From assembly GCA_020073445.1 (NCBI GenBank), contig JAIQFE010000015.1, positions 1 to 64,000 on the forward strand: a DNA stretch of 64,000 nucleotides. The letters are read 5' to 3'. Position 1 is the first letter of the stretch. Every line of letters starts with the position of its first letter. Origin of the DNA: Terriglobia bacterium. Its GTDB lineage: Bacteria > Acidobacteriota > Terriglobia > Bryobacterales > Bryobacteraceae. Below, piece by piece: positions 27,571-35,291 of the stretch. The notes below the pieces were generated by a model, which searched no databases, was not told where the DNA came from, and worked only from the letters and a program-made list of their open reading frames with translations. The position numbers and the translations under genes are program-made.

Positions 27571-28362
27571 ATGACAAAATACCCGCGCGGAATCAACCGT
27601 TCGACCACCGGCAAACGGCCGGTGGCTCTCTTAATTACCCTTATCGCGGGACTCGCGCCTTTACTATGCGGACAAACGTCTACGGCTTCTTCGAAGGATC
27701 CTGCAGATAAGCCGTTTAGACGATTCTCGTATGGCTTCCGGATCCGCGCATTAACGTCAAATGGGTTCGATGACAGAAGTCTGCAGCTGTCCAACACGTC
27801 GGCAAACACCAGTCAGGCCATCAGCACGACAACCACGGTATCCCGCTTTCGCCTTGGCCCAGCGGTTGATCTAAACCTTAGCCGTAAACTGTCGATCCAG
27901 GCGGAGGCGTTCTTTCAGGGCCTCCAGTACACCACCGTAACAAAAAGCTACACAGGCAGCTCTACCGATACAGGGACGCTGAAGTCCACGATCACGGAAC
28001 TCACGAAAACAAGCTTCTGGGATGTTCCAGTTCTGCTGCGCTACAGAGGGTTGTCCGAACACCGGTTCCTATCGCAGACAATCGTCGAGGGAGGTTTTAC
28101 CGTTCGTGCACTGACGAGAATCCGTACGGGAACGGAAACACTCAACGCAGACAGCACGACTGCTTATAACGAGATACCAGCCGCCGGCAACCGTCTCGTA
28201 AAGGGAGCGGTCGCGGGGATCGGGTTTCAATTCGTGGACCGTTACAACATTAAGACGACGCCAGAGATCCGGTATACCCACTGGTTCGGCACAACATTCC
28301 AATCCCAATCCAGCAGATCAAGGACCGACCAGATCGAAATCGGATTATCGTTCGCGTTCTGA
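27571..28362 (+). CDS. outer-membrane beta-barrel protein
   Basis: The 263-residue protein has a signal peptide (ALLITLIAGLAPLLCGQ). The rest alternates polar and hydrophobic residues in strands such as FRLGPAVDLNLSRKLSIQAE, LTKTSFWDVPVLLRYRGLS and VAGIGFQFVDRYNIKTTPEI, and ends in IEIGLSFAF with a terminal Phe, the usual signal for outer-membrane assembly. It resembles PorT/OmpW-like small barrels. It lies 21 bases after the TonB receptor and probably shares its transcript. Confidence 0.75.
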   Translation: MTKYPRGINRSTTGKRPVALLITLIAGLAPLLCGQTSTASSKDPADKPFRRFSYGFRIRALTSNGFDDRSLQLSNTSANTSQAISTTTTVSRFRLGPAVDLNLSRKLSIQAEAFFQGLQYTTVTKSYTGSSTDTGTLKSTITELTKTSFWDVPVLLRYRGLSEHRFLSQTIVEGGFTVRALTRIRTGTETLNADSTTAYNEIPAAGNRLVKGAVAGIGFQFVDRYNIKTTPEIRYTHWFGTTFQSQSSRSRTDQIEIGLSFAF

Positions 28363-28377
28363 AGCCCTACAGTGCGA

Positions 28378-29019
28378 CTATCGCTCAGGCTTCCCCATAA
28401 ACGTCATGTCGCGGGATGGAAACTCCTGATCGATCTCCCAGTCTCCGATTGTGGCGTGAAAGCGTAGCTTCTTCAAGTCCCGGCGCAAGATGAATGGAAG
28501 ACGAAGTTCACGCGGTTCCATGAGATCAGGTGTTTTAGCAAAGGTGAATGCGAGGAGTGGCTGATTGTCGTCCTGCTCCAATGACATGGAGTCTAGAGAG
28601 GGGAACGGCTTCGAGCCCGTAGCTGTCAGGTAGGCTGCTGGCTTCGTGCTGGAATCAGCGCTTTTGAAGGGTTGGCCTGCCCGGTTCTTCGGCAGGCTCA
28701 CTACGACGACAACAGAACGCGTGTAGTCCGCGCTTACTGTCGGCGACAGGCCGACCTTGCGAAGCGCCAGCCGCACCGGTAGAGCACTCTCCCAGCGGAC
28801 AACAGTGGAGAAAGGCTCGGGATGGGACAAGGTCGTACTCCCGTTTCCCGCAGACCGTCTCCAAACTCGAGCGGCAACGGTTTTGGCCCAGGGCGAATCG
28901 GTTAGAATCTGCCGCGTTTCCGCATCGGTCCATTCTCCGGGAGGCTTCTCCCAAGGCTTTTGGCCAAAAGCGGTCGAGACTCCTAAGGCGATCATCAAAG
29001 AACACTTCGCAACTCGCAT
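28378..29019 (-). CDS. hypothetical exported protein
   Basis: The 213-residue protein has a signal peptide (KCSLMIALGVSTAFG) followed by KPWEKPPGEWTDAETRQILT, a start shared by a group of uncharacterised Acidobacteriota proteins that often lie near VWFA-related genes. The remainder is beta-rich (SVVVVVSLPKNRAGQ, LRLPFILRRDLKKLRFHAT). I know of no function. It converges with the outer-membrane barrel gene, with only 15 bases between the stops. Confidence 0.65.
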   Translation of the reverse strand: MRVAKCSLMIALGVSTAFGQKPWEKPPGEWTDAETRQILTDSPWAKTVAARVWRRSAGNGSTTLSHPEPFSTVVRWESALPVRLALRKVGLSPTVSADYTRSVVVVVSLPKNRAGQPFKSADSSTKPAAYLTATGSKPFPSLDSMSLEQDDNQPLLAFTFAKTPDLMEPRELRLPFILRRDLKKLRFHATIGDWEIDQEFPSRDMTFMGKPER

Positions 29020-29097
29020 ACTGATAAACGTAGACGCGTGGCGCGAGCTGACTGGGATGGTCTATTTGTGAAGAACTGTGACCCGGAGCTGCCTGGG

Positions 29098-29817
29098 CTA
29101 TTCGGAGATTCTTTCCTCTGCAGGCTTAACCATTTCAGCTTCCGGGTTTTCCGGGCAACGAAGTTGATATCCAATTCCCCTTATGCTCAGGAGGATCGTC
29201 CGGCCACTTCCCAGCTTGCGTCGAATTCTACTGACGTGAGTGTCTACCGAGCGATCCAACGGGGAAGCGAGACGATTGTAGAGGTGTAAGGTGAGAGAAT
29301 CGCGCGAGACAACCCGACCGCGGAACCGCATGAGTCTCTCCAAAATCTCGCATTCCATGGGAGTGAGACCAAGCGGTTTGCCACGGAAGGACACATCGCG
29401 ATCTCCGGGGATTAAGCAGAGTTCTCCCACACGAAGCGCTTGAGGAGCCCGGGGTAAATGTGTGGTTCGTCGCAGGATCGCGCGTATGCGAGCAAGTAAT
29501 TCGTCCGGAAAGAACGGCTTGGAAACGTAGTCGTCGGCTCCCATTTCCAAGCCCGTGACTCGGTCCTCCTGGTTCGCCTTGGCGCTGAGGATGAGAACTG
29601 GCATTTGCGAATGGCTACGAATCCTCCGCAGTAGCTCCAGTCCGTTGATCCCCGGAAGGAGTGCGTCGGCAATGACCAGGTCGTAGCCGCCCGATTCGGC
29701 ACGAGCCACGCCAGCTTCGCTATCGAATTCAAAGTCGACGTCATACCCTGACTTCCGAAAGAATTCTCGAAGCCCCAAGCATAAGTCTATGTCCTCGTCC
29801 ACAATGAGCAACTTCAT
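29098..29817 (-). CDS. OmpR-family response regulator without an adjacent kinase on its strand
   Basis: The 239-residue protein has an N-terminal receiver (KLLIVDEDIDLCLGLREFF) with the phospho-Asp in DLVIADALLPGINGLELLRR and the Lys in YVSKPFFPDELLARI. The C-terminal winged helix (LTPMECEILERLMRFRGRVV and SVDTHVSRIRRKL) is complete. Its ATG overlaps the stop of an NTF2-like gene. The kinase/regulator pair that starts at 30565 is divergent, so this regulator may share that kinase or be driven otherwise. Confidence 0.9.
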   Translation of the reverse strand: MKLLIVDEDIDLCLGLREFFRKSGYDVDFEFDSEAGVARAESGGYDLVIADALLPGINGLELLRRIRSHSQMPVLILSAKANQEDRVTGLEMGADDYVSKPFFPDELLARIRAILRRTTHLPRAPQALRVGELCLIPGDRDVSFRGKPLGLTPMECEILERLMRFRGRVVSRDSLTLHLYNRLASPLDRSVDTHVSRIRRKLGSGRTILLSIRGIGYQLRCPENPEAEMVKPAEERISE

Positions 29818-30302
29818 CGGCGTACTGACAGGGGGGATGGGGAGCAGACAAACCCGCTGATTGCATAAGCGAGTCCGGGTTCTTGAGGCAGGTGTACCCG
29901 GCAGGCGAGAATGTCATGTCGCCGATGCCAGAGCGTTGTGGTTATCGGGACTATGAGGCTACTCCGATTTTCAAAGACAACGCTCATATCAGCTTCTGCA
30001 ACCGTTAGTCCGTGCTTGGACCACAATGCGACGGGGTAATGCTTAATGACCTCTGCTTCAGTGAAGAGACGTACAAATGCCCGCCGGATCGCTGTTCGCC
30101 CACGTATTGGCGGCTGTTGACCGACCTGGAACCACGCGTCCGGTGCGAAGTGAAGCGCCACCTGACTCGCGTCGAGAGCATCAACAGCGCTCCAGTAAGT
30201 CTGCAATAACGAGAGTGACTGCCCATCGTCGGCAAGCGAGAGTTTGGGCTCGTTTCCCCTTGTCAGAGCGTGGCCCTGATGCCTGGCTGATTCTGTTCTC
30301 AT
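29814..30302 (-). CDS. NTF2/SnoaL-like protein coupled to the response regulator
   Basis: The 162-residue protein lacks a signal peptide. LLQTYWSAVDALDASQVALH, FAPDAWFQVGQQPPIRGRTA and IRRAFVRLFTEAEVIKHYPV match the alpha-helical start and cone-shaped fold of NTF2/SnoaL-like proteins. These serve as ligand-binding pockets or small enzymes. The stop overlaps the regulator's start (ATGA), so the two are made together, and a role in sensing or metabolising a small signal molecule is possible. That role is inference only. Confidence 0.7.
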   Translation of the reverse strand: MRTESARHQGHALTRGNEPKLSLADDGQSLSLLQTYWSAVDALDASQVALHFAPDAWFQVGQQPPIRGRTAIRRAFVRLFTEAEVIKHYPVALWSKHGLTVAEADMSVVFENRSSLIVPITTTLWHRRHDILACRVHLPQEPGLAYAISGFVCSPSPLSVRR

Positions 30303-30452
30303 TTAGTCTTCGAATTGACGTTGGACGCGGCGGACGCTCGTCAGGTTCAGGAGGCAAATGTCAAGGATTGTCAAATCTTCGCCTTGGCTCCACGTGGGAA
30401 AGGAAGCTTACGGAATGTGACACGAATATCCGCGAGTGGCTTGGGACCAAGA

Positions 30453-30468
30453 TTTTACGGTTCTTAAC
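30453..30468 (-). promoter_or_regulatory. tandem repeat GTTAAG-N4-GTAAAA between divergent regulator genes
   Basis: On the minus strand GTTAAG-AACC-GTAAAA shows the 10-base period shared with four other sites here. It lies about 150 bases before the NTF2-like gene (minus) and about 100 bases before the kinase gene (plus), so it could control both directions. Confidence 0.5.
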
Positions 30469-30564
30469 ATGGTTCAGGACTTCTAGCTGTGGTATCGCCA
30501 GGGGGCGACGGCTCATACTATTAGGTTCCAGGGGACAAAGGGCGCAAAGAGGGTTCGGTGCTGT

Positions 30565-32292
30565 GTGAGGATTAGGAATAATCGGCGGAGCTTTCTCTCT
30601 TCGCTCGTGGTAGTAGCGCTGTTTGCCCTGTGCGTGATCCTTGGCGGGCTACAGTTTCGCTGGATCGCGGAAGTGAGCATCGCCGACCGGGAGCGTTTAC
30701 GGCAAAGCCTCGACGCCAGTTTGCGTCGGGTTAGCCAGGATTTCAACGCCGAAATCGCCGCTTCCATTCGTGGGCTTCTGCCCAGCAACTCGCAACCGAA
30801 CGCTGATGCCACCGAAGCTGCATTGGCGGAACGGTACGAGGAGTGGAGCAAGGTCGATGAGCACAAGCGCCTGTTTGGTCGCGTCGCGATTGCTCTGGTG
30901 CACAACGACAAAACACTGTTCCGAAACCTGAATCTGCAAACGGGCGTCTTCGAAAATGCCACATGGCCTGCAGCCTGGCAGATGATTGAGACGCGAATAG
31001 AATTTAGGCCGGATCCTCGTTCCAATCGGCCGCCTCCTAACTTGCCATCACAGGACGTCGGTCTGGTCTTTGACTTACCCCTATTCGGGATGTTGCCCCC
31101 GGAGCCGCCCCAATCGCCGCTAGCCCGCCGGGAGGGTGCGTGGCTGATTCTGGAGTTTGCTCCCGACTATGCGCGCGATGTGATCCTTCCGGAGGTGTTG
31201 CAACGGCACCTAGGCGCGGGCGCCAAACTGGACTACCAGGTGGAGGTCCTAACGAGGAACAATCCTCCAATGCTGATCTACCAGTCGGACTCAGCTCACC
31301 CTGTCGATGCCGCGACGGCGGACTCTACTGTTAATCTATTCGATCTCGGATTCGCCCAGTTCTTTCCACGCCCCGGGCCGCAGGGCTTCGGCGGGCGCGG
31401 ACTCGGACCCGGCCTTAATCCCGAAGCAGGGCGATGGCAGCTGTTAGTTCGCCACCGATCTGGATCACTCGAGGCGGTGGTAGCTCAAGCTCGGTGGCGC
31501 AACCTGATTGTAACCGCCTGCGTCCTGATCCTAATGATCGCCGCCGTGGGCGCGTTGATGCGTTTCACTGAGCGCGCCCAAAAACTGGCAGACCTTCGAA
31601 TGGATTTCGTGACCAATGTCTCTCACGAACTGCGGACCCCACTTACAGTTATCCACAGTGCCGCGTATAACATGCGCGCTGGGTTGACGAACCCAGGACA
31701 GATGGAGTCCTACGGTGCATTGATTGAGGCAGAAAGCGGGCGACTCAAGGGGCTGATTGAACAGGTGCTGCAATTCGCCAGCGCGGAAGCAGGTCACACG
31801 GTCTCAACGTTCACGCCCATTTCGGTGGAGGCGATTCTTACCGAAGCGATCGAATCGAGAACGGCGGCGATTGCCGCATCGCACGGTATTCTCGAACTCA
31901 CGATTGAAGCCGGGCTTCCCACCATCCTAGGCGACCCCGTGACACTCAAGCAAGCCATCTGTAATCTCCTGGATAACTCGATGAAGTACGGCGGCAAGTG
32001 GATTGGAGTCTCAGCAACGCTACGCGCTGACAAAGAACCAGCAGTCATCAATATTCGAGTCGCAGATCGAGGACCAGGCATCCCGAAAGAAGAACAGCGA
32101 CATGTCTTTGAGCCGTTCTTTCGTGGCGAGCGGGCGGGGCTTGGCCAGGTACACGGCACCGGGCTCGGCTTGAATCTCGTTAAACGAATTGTGCAGGCGC
32201 ACGGAGGCAACGTGCGCGTCAAGAGCGAGCCGATGAAGGAAACGGAGTTCATCATCGAGCTGCCCGTTGCAAATCGCGCAGTACAAGGATGA
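30565..32292 (+). CDS. sensor histidine kinase with a large periplasmic domain
   Basis: 575 residues from a GTG start (AGAGGG about ten bases upstream). TM1 is SSLVVVALFALCVILGGLQF, a periplasmic domain of roughly 290 residues follows, and TM2 is LIVTACVLILMIAAVGALM. The kinase core is complete: H-box [21 protein letters not shown]-box AICNLLDNSMKYGG, G-boxes DRGPGIPKEE and GTGLGLNLVKRIV. The periplasmic part contains a Gly-rich loop (QGFGGRGLGPGLNPEAG). Its stop overlaps the start of the cognate regulator (ATGA). The signal is unknown. The surrounding envelope genes suggest a cell-surface cue. Confidence 0.9.
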   Translation: MRIRNNRRSFLSSLVVVALFALCVILGGLQFRWIAEVSIADRERLRQSLDASLRRVSQDFNAEIAASIRGLLPSNSQPNADATEAALAERYEEWSKVDEHKRLFGRVAIALVHNDKTLFRNLNLQTGVFENATWPAAWQMIETRIEFRPDPRSNRPPPNLPSQDVGLVFDLPLFGMLPPEPPQSPLARREGAWLILEFAPDYARDVILPEVLQRHLGAGAKLDYQVEVLTRNNPPMLIYQSDSAHPVDAATADSTVNLFDLGFAQFFPRPGPQGFGGRGLGPGLNPEAGRWQLLVRHRSGSLEAVVAQARWRNLIVTACVLILMIAAVGALMRFTERAQKLADLRMDFVTNVSHELRTPLTVIHSAAYNMRAGLTNPGQMESYGALIEAESGRLKGLIEQVLQFASAEAGHTVSTFTPISVEAILTEAIESRTAAIAASHGILELTIEAGLPTILGDPVTLKQAICNLLDNSMKYGGKWIGVSATLRADKEPAVINIRVADRGPGIPKEEQRHVFEPFFRGERAGLGQVHGTGLGLNLVKRIVQAHGGNVRVKSEPMKETEFIIELPVANRAVQG

Positions 32293-32975
32293 GCGCCAAA
32301 CTTCTGTTGATCGAAGACGAGGCAGGGCTCGTCACGACGATGTCGGATCTCCTAACGGCGAAAGGCTTTACAGTCGACAGCGCCAACGATGGTCTGGCCG
32401 GATTGGCAAAAGTGTTGAGTGGACGCTTTGACCTAGTCATCTTGGACGTGATGCTGCCCGGTATGAGCGGCCTTGACGTGTGCCGCGAATTGCGGGAGCA
32501 GGGCAACGACGTGCCGGTGCTGATGTTGACAGCTAAAACGCAGCTGGCGGATCGCGTCGCTGGCCTTCGGCTTGGCGCCGACGACTACCTGATCAAGCCC
32601 TTTGAAACGCCGGAGCTATTGGCGAGAATCGACGCGCTGCTGCGTCGCTTGCAAAAAGGAAGATTCACTCCCGTTCTTTCTTTCCAGTTCGACAAGATCG
32701 AGATTAATTTCGCGACCGGCGAGGTACGCAAGGACGGCGTGCCGATTGCTTTGTCGGCAAAAGAAATGGAGCTTCTGCGATATCTGGTGGATCGCCGCGG
32801 AAAGATTGTTTCCCGAGACGAACTCCTTAAGGCCGTCTGGGATTACCAGCCTGGTGTTTCATCGCGCACGATAGACGTCCACGTCGCCTGGCTACGCCAG
32901 AAGCTAGGAGACGATCTGCAAACCCCCAGGCACATCCAGACAGTGCGTGGCGTGGGCTATCGATTCTCACCGTAA
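32289..32975 (+). CDS. OmpR-family response regulator, partner of the upstream kinase
   Basis: 228 residues: a receiver starting at LLLIEDEAGLVTTMSDLL with phospho-Asp in DLVILDVMLPGMSGLDVCRE and Lys in YLIKPFETPELLARI, then a winged helix with LSAKEMELLRYLVDRRGKIV and TIDVHVAWLRQKLG. It is translationally coupled to the kinase. It is one of two candidates for the protein that binds the GTWAAG-N4-GTTAAR repeats, because copies lie on both sides of this locus. Confidence 0.92.
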   Translation: MSAKLLLIEDEAGLVTTMSDLLTAKGFTVDSANDGLAGLAKVLSGRFDLVILDVMLPGMSGLDVCRELREQGNDVPVLMLTAKTQLADRVAGLRLGADDYLIKPFETPELLARIDALLRRLQKGRFTPVLSFQFDKIEINFATGEVRKDGVPIALSAKEMELLRYLVDRRGKIVSRDELLKAVWDYQPGVSSRTIDVHVAWLRQKLGDDLQTPRHIQTVRGVGYRFSP

Positions 32976-33133
32976 TCCTCAAATTACTTTCACGGCTTCT
33001 CTACGGGCGCTATATGGCGAGTCAATCCGTTTATCTCGAACTCGGCTTGGGTTGGACCACACTCATCCCTGCTTGAGTCGCAAAGATCTGTAACACCTGT
33101 TCCACTGTGTTAACTTCGACCGACCTGCGCTTT

Positions 33134-33149
33134 GTAAAGCAATGTTAAG
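33134..33149 (+). promoter_or_regulatory. tandem repeat GTAAAG-N4-GTTAAG before the S53 peptidase
   Basis: GTAAAG-CAAT-GTTAAG with a 10-base period ends 48 bases before the likely start codon. Nine bases downstream is TATCGT, a possible -10 element, and the receptor copy at 35225 has GATCGT at the same distance. Confidence 0.55.
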
Positions 33150-33197
33150 CCTGTGGCTTATCGTACCCGCAGCAGGTCCAAGCGCGTCCATGGCAAC

Positions 33198-35045
33198 ATG
33201 AACTCAACCGACCTCTACCACGCACGATTGGCCGGTCTGGTATTTCTACTGTGCGGTTCTGCAGCCGCGACTTGGGCGCAACCGACTCGGATCATGAGCC
33301 GCATCGATAACTCTCGCCGGACTACCCTCAGCGGCAATGTTCATCCCCAGGCGCGACCCGAGTTCGACCAAGGCAGAGTGTCGCCAGATGTAACGCTCGA
33401 ATACCTGACACTCGCGCTCGAACCGTCCGCGGCGCAGGAGGCCGAACTGGACCGGCTGTTGGCAGAGCAGCAAAATCCGAGCTCTTCGAGCTTCCACCGC
33501 TGGCTCACACCCGAAGAGTATGCGGATCGTTTTGGCGCGAGCGTGGAAGACGCCAATTCAACGGTGGCTTGGCTCCGTACCCAAGGACTGATAGTTCATG
33601 CCGTCAGCCGCGGCAGGACGTGGATCGCCTTCGGCGGTACCGCCGCCCAGCTTGAGGCCGCGTTTCAAACTGAGCTTCATCGGTACAGCGTGTACGGTGA
33701 ACCGCACATCGCTAATGCTACCGAGCCATCTGTGCCAGCGGCACTCAGGGAGGTTGTTCGAGGGATCCAGGGATTGAACGACTTCCGTCCCAAACCAGCT
33801 GCGCGGACGCTCCGTAGTCCAGGGACGAGCGAGCGCCCCAAACCGGCGTATACGTCTGGCTCCGGCAAGCACTATCTGTCGCCTAATGATTTCTCGACCA
33901 TCTATAACGTGACTCCCCTCTTTAACGCCGGGATCGATGGAACCGGACAGAGACTGGTCGTCGCCGGGCAAACGCGGATCAATCTCTCCGACATCCAGAA
34001 ATTTCGCTCGCAGTTTGGCTTGGCTGCTCAGGACCCGGAGGTCGTGTTCGTTCCGGGGTCGCGAGATCCTGGAATCAGCGCGGATGATCTGCCAGAAGCG
34101 GATCTGGATTTGGAATGGTCGGGCGCGGTGGCGAGAAACGCCACCATCGTCTATGTGTATGCGTGGGACGTAATGACAGCAGTCCAATACGCCATCGATC
34201 AGAACCTCGCTCCCGTCATCAGTACGAGCTATGGGTACTGTGAGCCCGCGGCATCTTCCTCCTATGCCGATACGCTGCGAGCGTGGGCCAAACAAGCGAA
34301 CGCGCAGGGCATTACCTGGTTTTCCGCCTCCGGAGACTCTGGTGCGGCAGATTGCGCGTCTCTGCGACAGACCGGGTTGGCCGTGGACGTGCCGTCCAGC
34401 ATCCCCGAAGTGACCGGCGTCGGCGGTACAACCTTCCAAGAAGGTACCGGCCAATACTGGAGCGGCACGAACGACGCGACCTTTGCCTCGGCGCTGGCTT
34501 ACATCCCGGAAACCACGTGGAATGACAGCGCGCTTGACGGCACACCGTCTAGCACCGGCGGCGGCGCAAGCATCTACTTTGCGAAACCAGACTGGCAAGC
34601 CGGTTTGGGCGTGCCCGACGATGATGCCCGGCACGTTCCGGACGTGGCATTGTCAGCGTCAGCCGATCACGACGGCTACGTGGTGGTCACCAGTGATGCG
34701 ACCTACGTCTACGGCGGTACCTCGGTTCCCGCGCCTGCGTTCGCGGGCATCGCGGCGCTCTTGAATCAATCCGTGGTCCAAAGCGGCGCGCAAACCAGCG
34801 CCGGACTCGGGAACATGAATCCGAAGCTCTACTCGCTCGCGCAGACGGATGCCGGAGTATTTCACGACATCACCACGGGGGACAACATAGTTACGGTTGT
34901 TTCCTGTCCCCGGCGTTTCCGGAACTGTAGCTCCAGTGCAGTCGGGTTTAGCGCGACCGTCGGCTACGATCAAGCCACCGGGCTCGGCTCGGTGGACGTC
35001 GGCGCGCTGGTCACGGCTTGGAATAACGGCAGCAGCGCTCCGTAA
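33198..35045 (+). CDS. S53 family (kumamolisin-like) secreted peptidase
   Basis: About 615 residues from ATG 33198, with a signal peptide (LVFLLCGSAAATWAQ). A pro-kumamolisin activation domain follows (LEYLTLALEPSAAQEAELDR, SFHRWLTPEEYADRFG). The mature catalytic domain starts near HYLSPNDFSTIYNV and carries the sedolisin triad: Glu/Asp in DDLPEADLDLEWSGAVA, the oxyanion region WFSASGDSGAADC, and the nucleophile Ser in GGTSVPAPAFAGIAALLNQ. It should be an acid-active endopeptidase acting outside the cytoplasm, processed from a zymogen. It is probably monocistronic, with a regulatory repeat directly upstream. Confidence 0.9.
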   Translation: MNSTDLYHARLAGLVFLLCGSAAATWAQPTRIMSRIDNSRRTTLSGNVHPQARPEFDQGRVSPDVTLEYLTLALEPSAAQEAELDRLLAEQQNPSSSSFHRWLTPEEYADRFGASVEDANSTVAWLRTQGLIVHAVSRGRTWIAFGGTAAQLEAAFQTELHRYSVYGEPHIANATEPSVPAALREVVRGIQGLNDFRPKPAARTLRSPGTSERPKPAYTSGSGKHYLSPNDFSTIYNVTPLFNAGIDGTGQRLVVAGQTRINLSDIQKFRSQFGLAAQDPEVVFVPGSRDPGISADDLPEADLDLEWSGAVARNATIVYVYAWDVMTAVQYAIDQNLAPVISTSYGYCEPAASSSYADTLRAWAKQANAQGITWFSASGDSGAADCASLRQTGLAVDVPSSIPEVTGVGGTTFQEGTGQYWSGTNDATFASALAYIPETTWNDSALDGTPSSTGGGASIYFAKPDWQAGLGVPDDDARHVPDVALSASADHDGYVVVTSDATYVYGGTSVPAPAFAGIAALLNQSVVQSGAQTSAGLGNMNPKLYSLAQTDAGVFHDITTGDNIVTVVSCPRRFRNCSSSAVGFSATVGYDQATGLGSVDVGALVTAWNNGSSAP

Positions 35046-35224
35046 AGCTTCACGTCTAGGCTATCGCTTCTCGCCATAAGTATCGCCAGATACTTTCAAC
35101 ACTCGTTTCCGAAACACAACCTGAAGCATTCGAGTGCACCAGCGACTCGGCCTACTATGAACGGCACCGGCTAATTTGTCGTTCAACAACACGCTTCGGA
35201 ATGTTTCCGTGACCGGAAGTCATT

Positions 35225-35240
35225 GTAAAGAAGCGTTAAA
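35225..35240 (+). promoter_or_regulatory. tandem repeat GTAAAG-N4-GTTAAA before the second TonB receptor
   Basis: GTAAAG-AAGC-GTTAAA ends 51 bases before the receptor ATG, close to the 48 bases seen at the peptidase. GATCGT follows nine bases after the second half-site. Confidence 0.55.
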
Positions 35241-35291
35241 ACTGGGGCAGATCGTGAACCATTCCTGCCTTTCTCCGTAATGATTAAGTAA

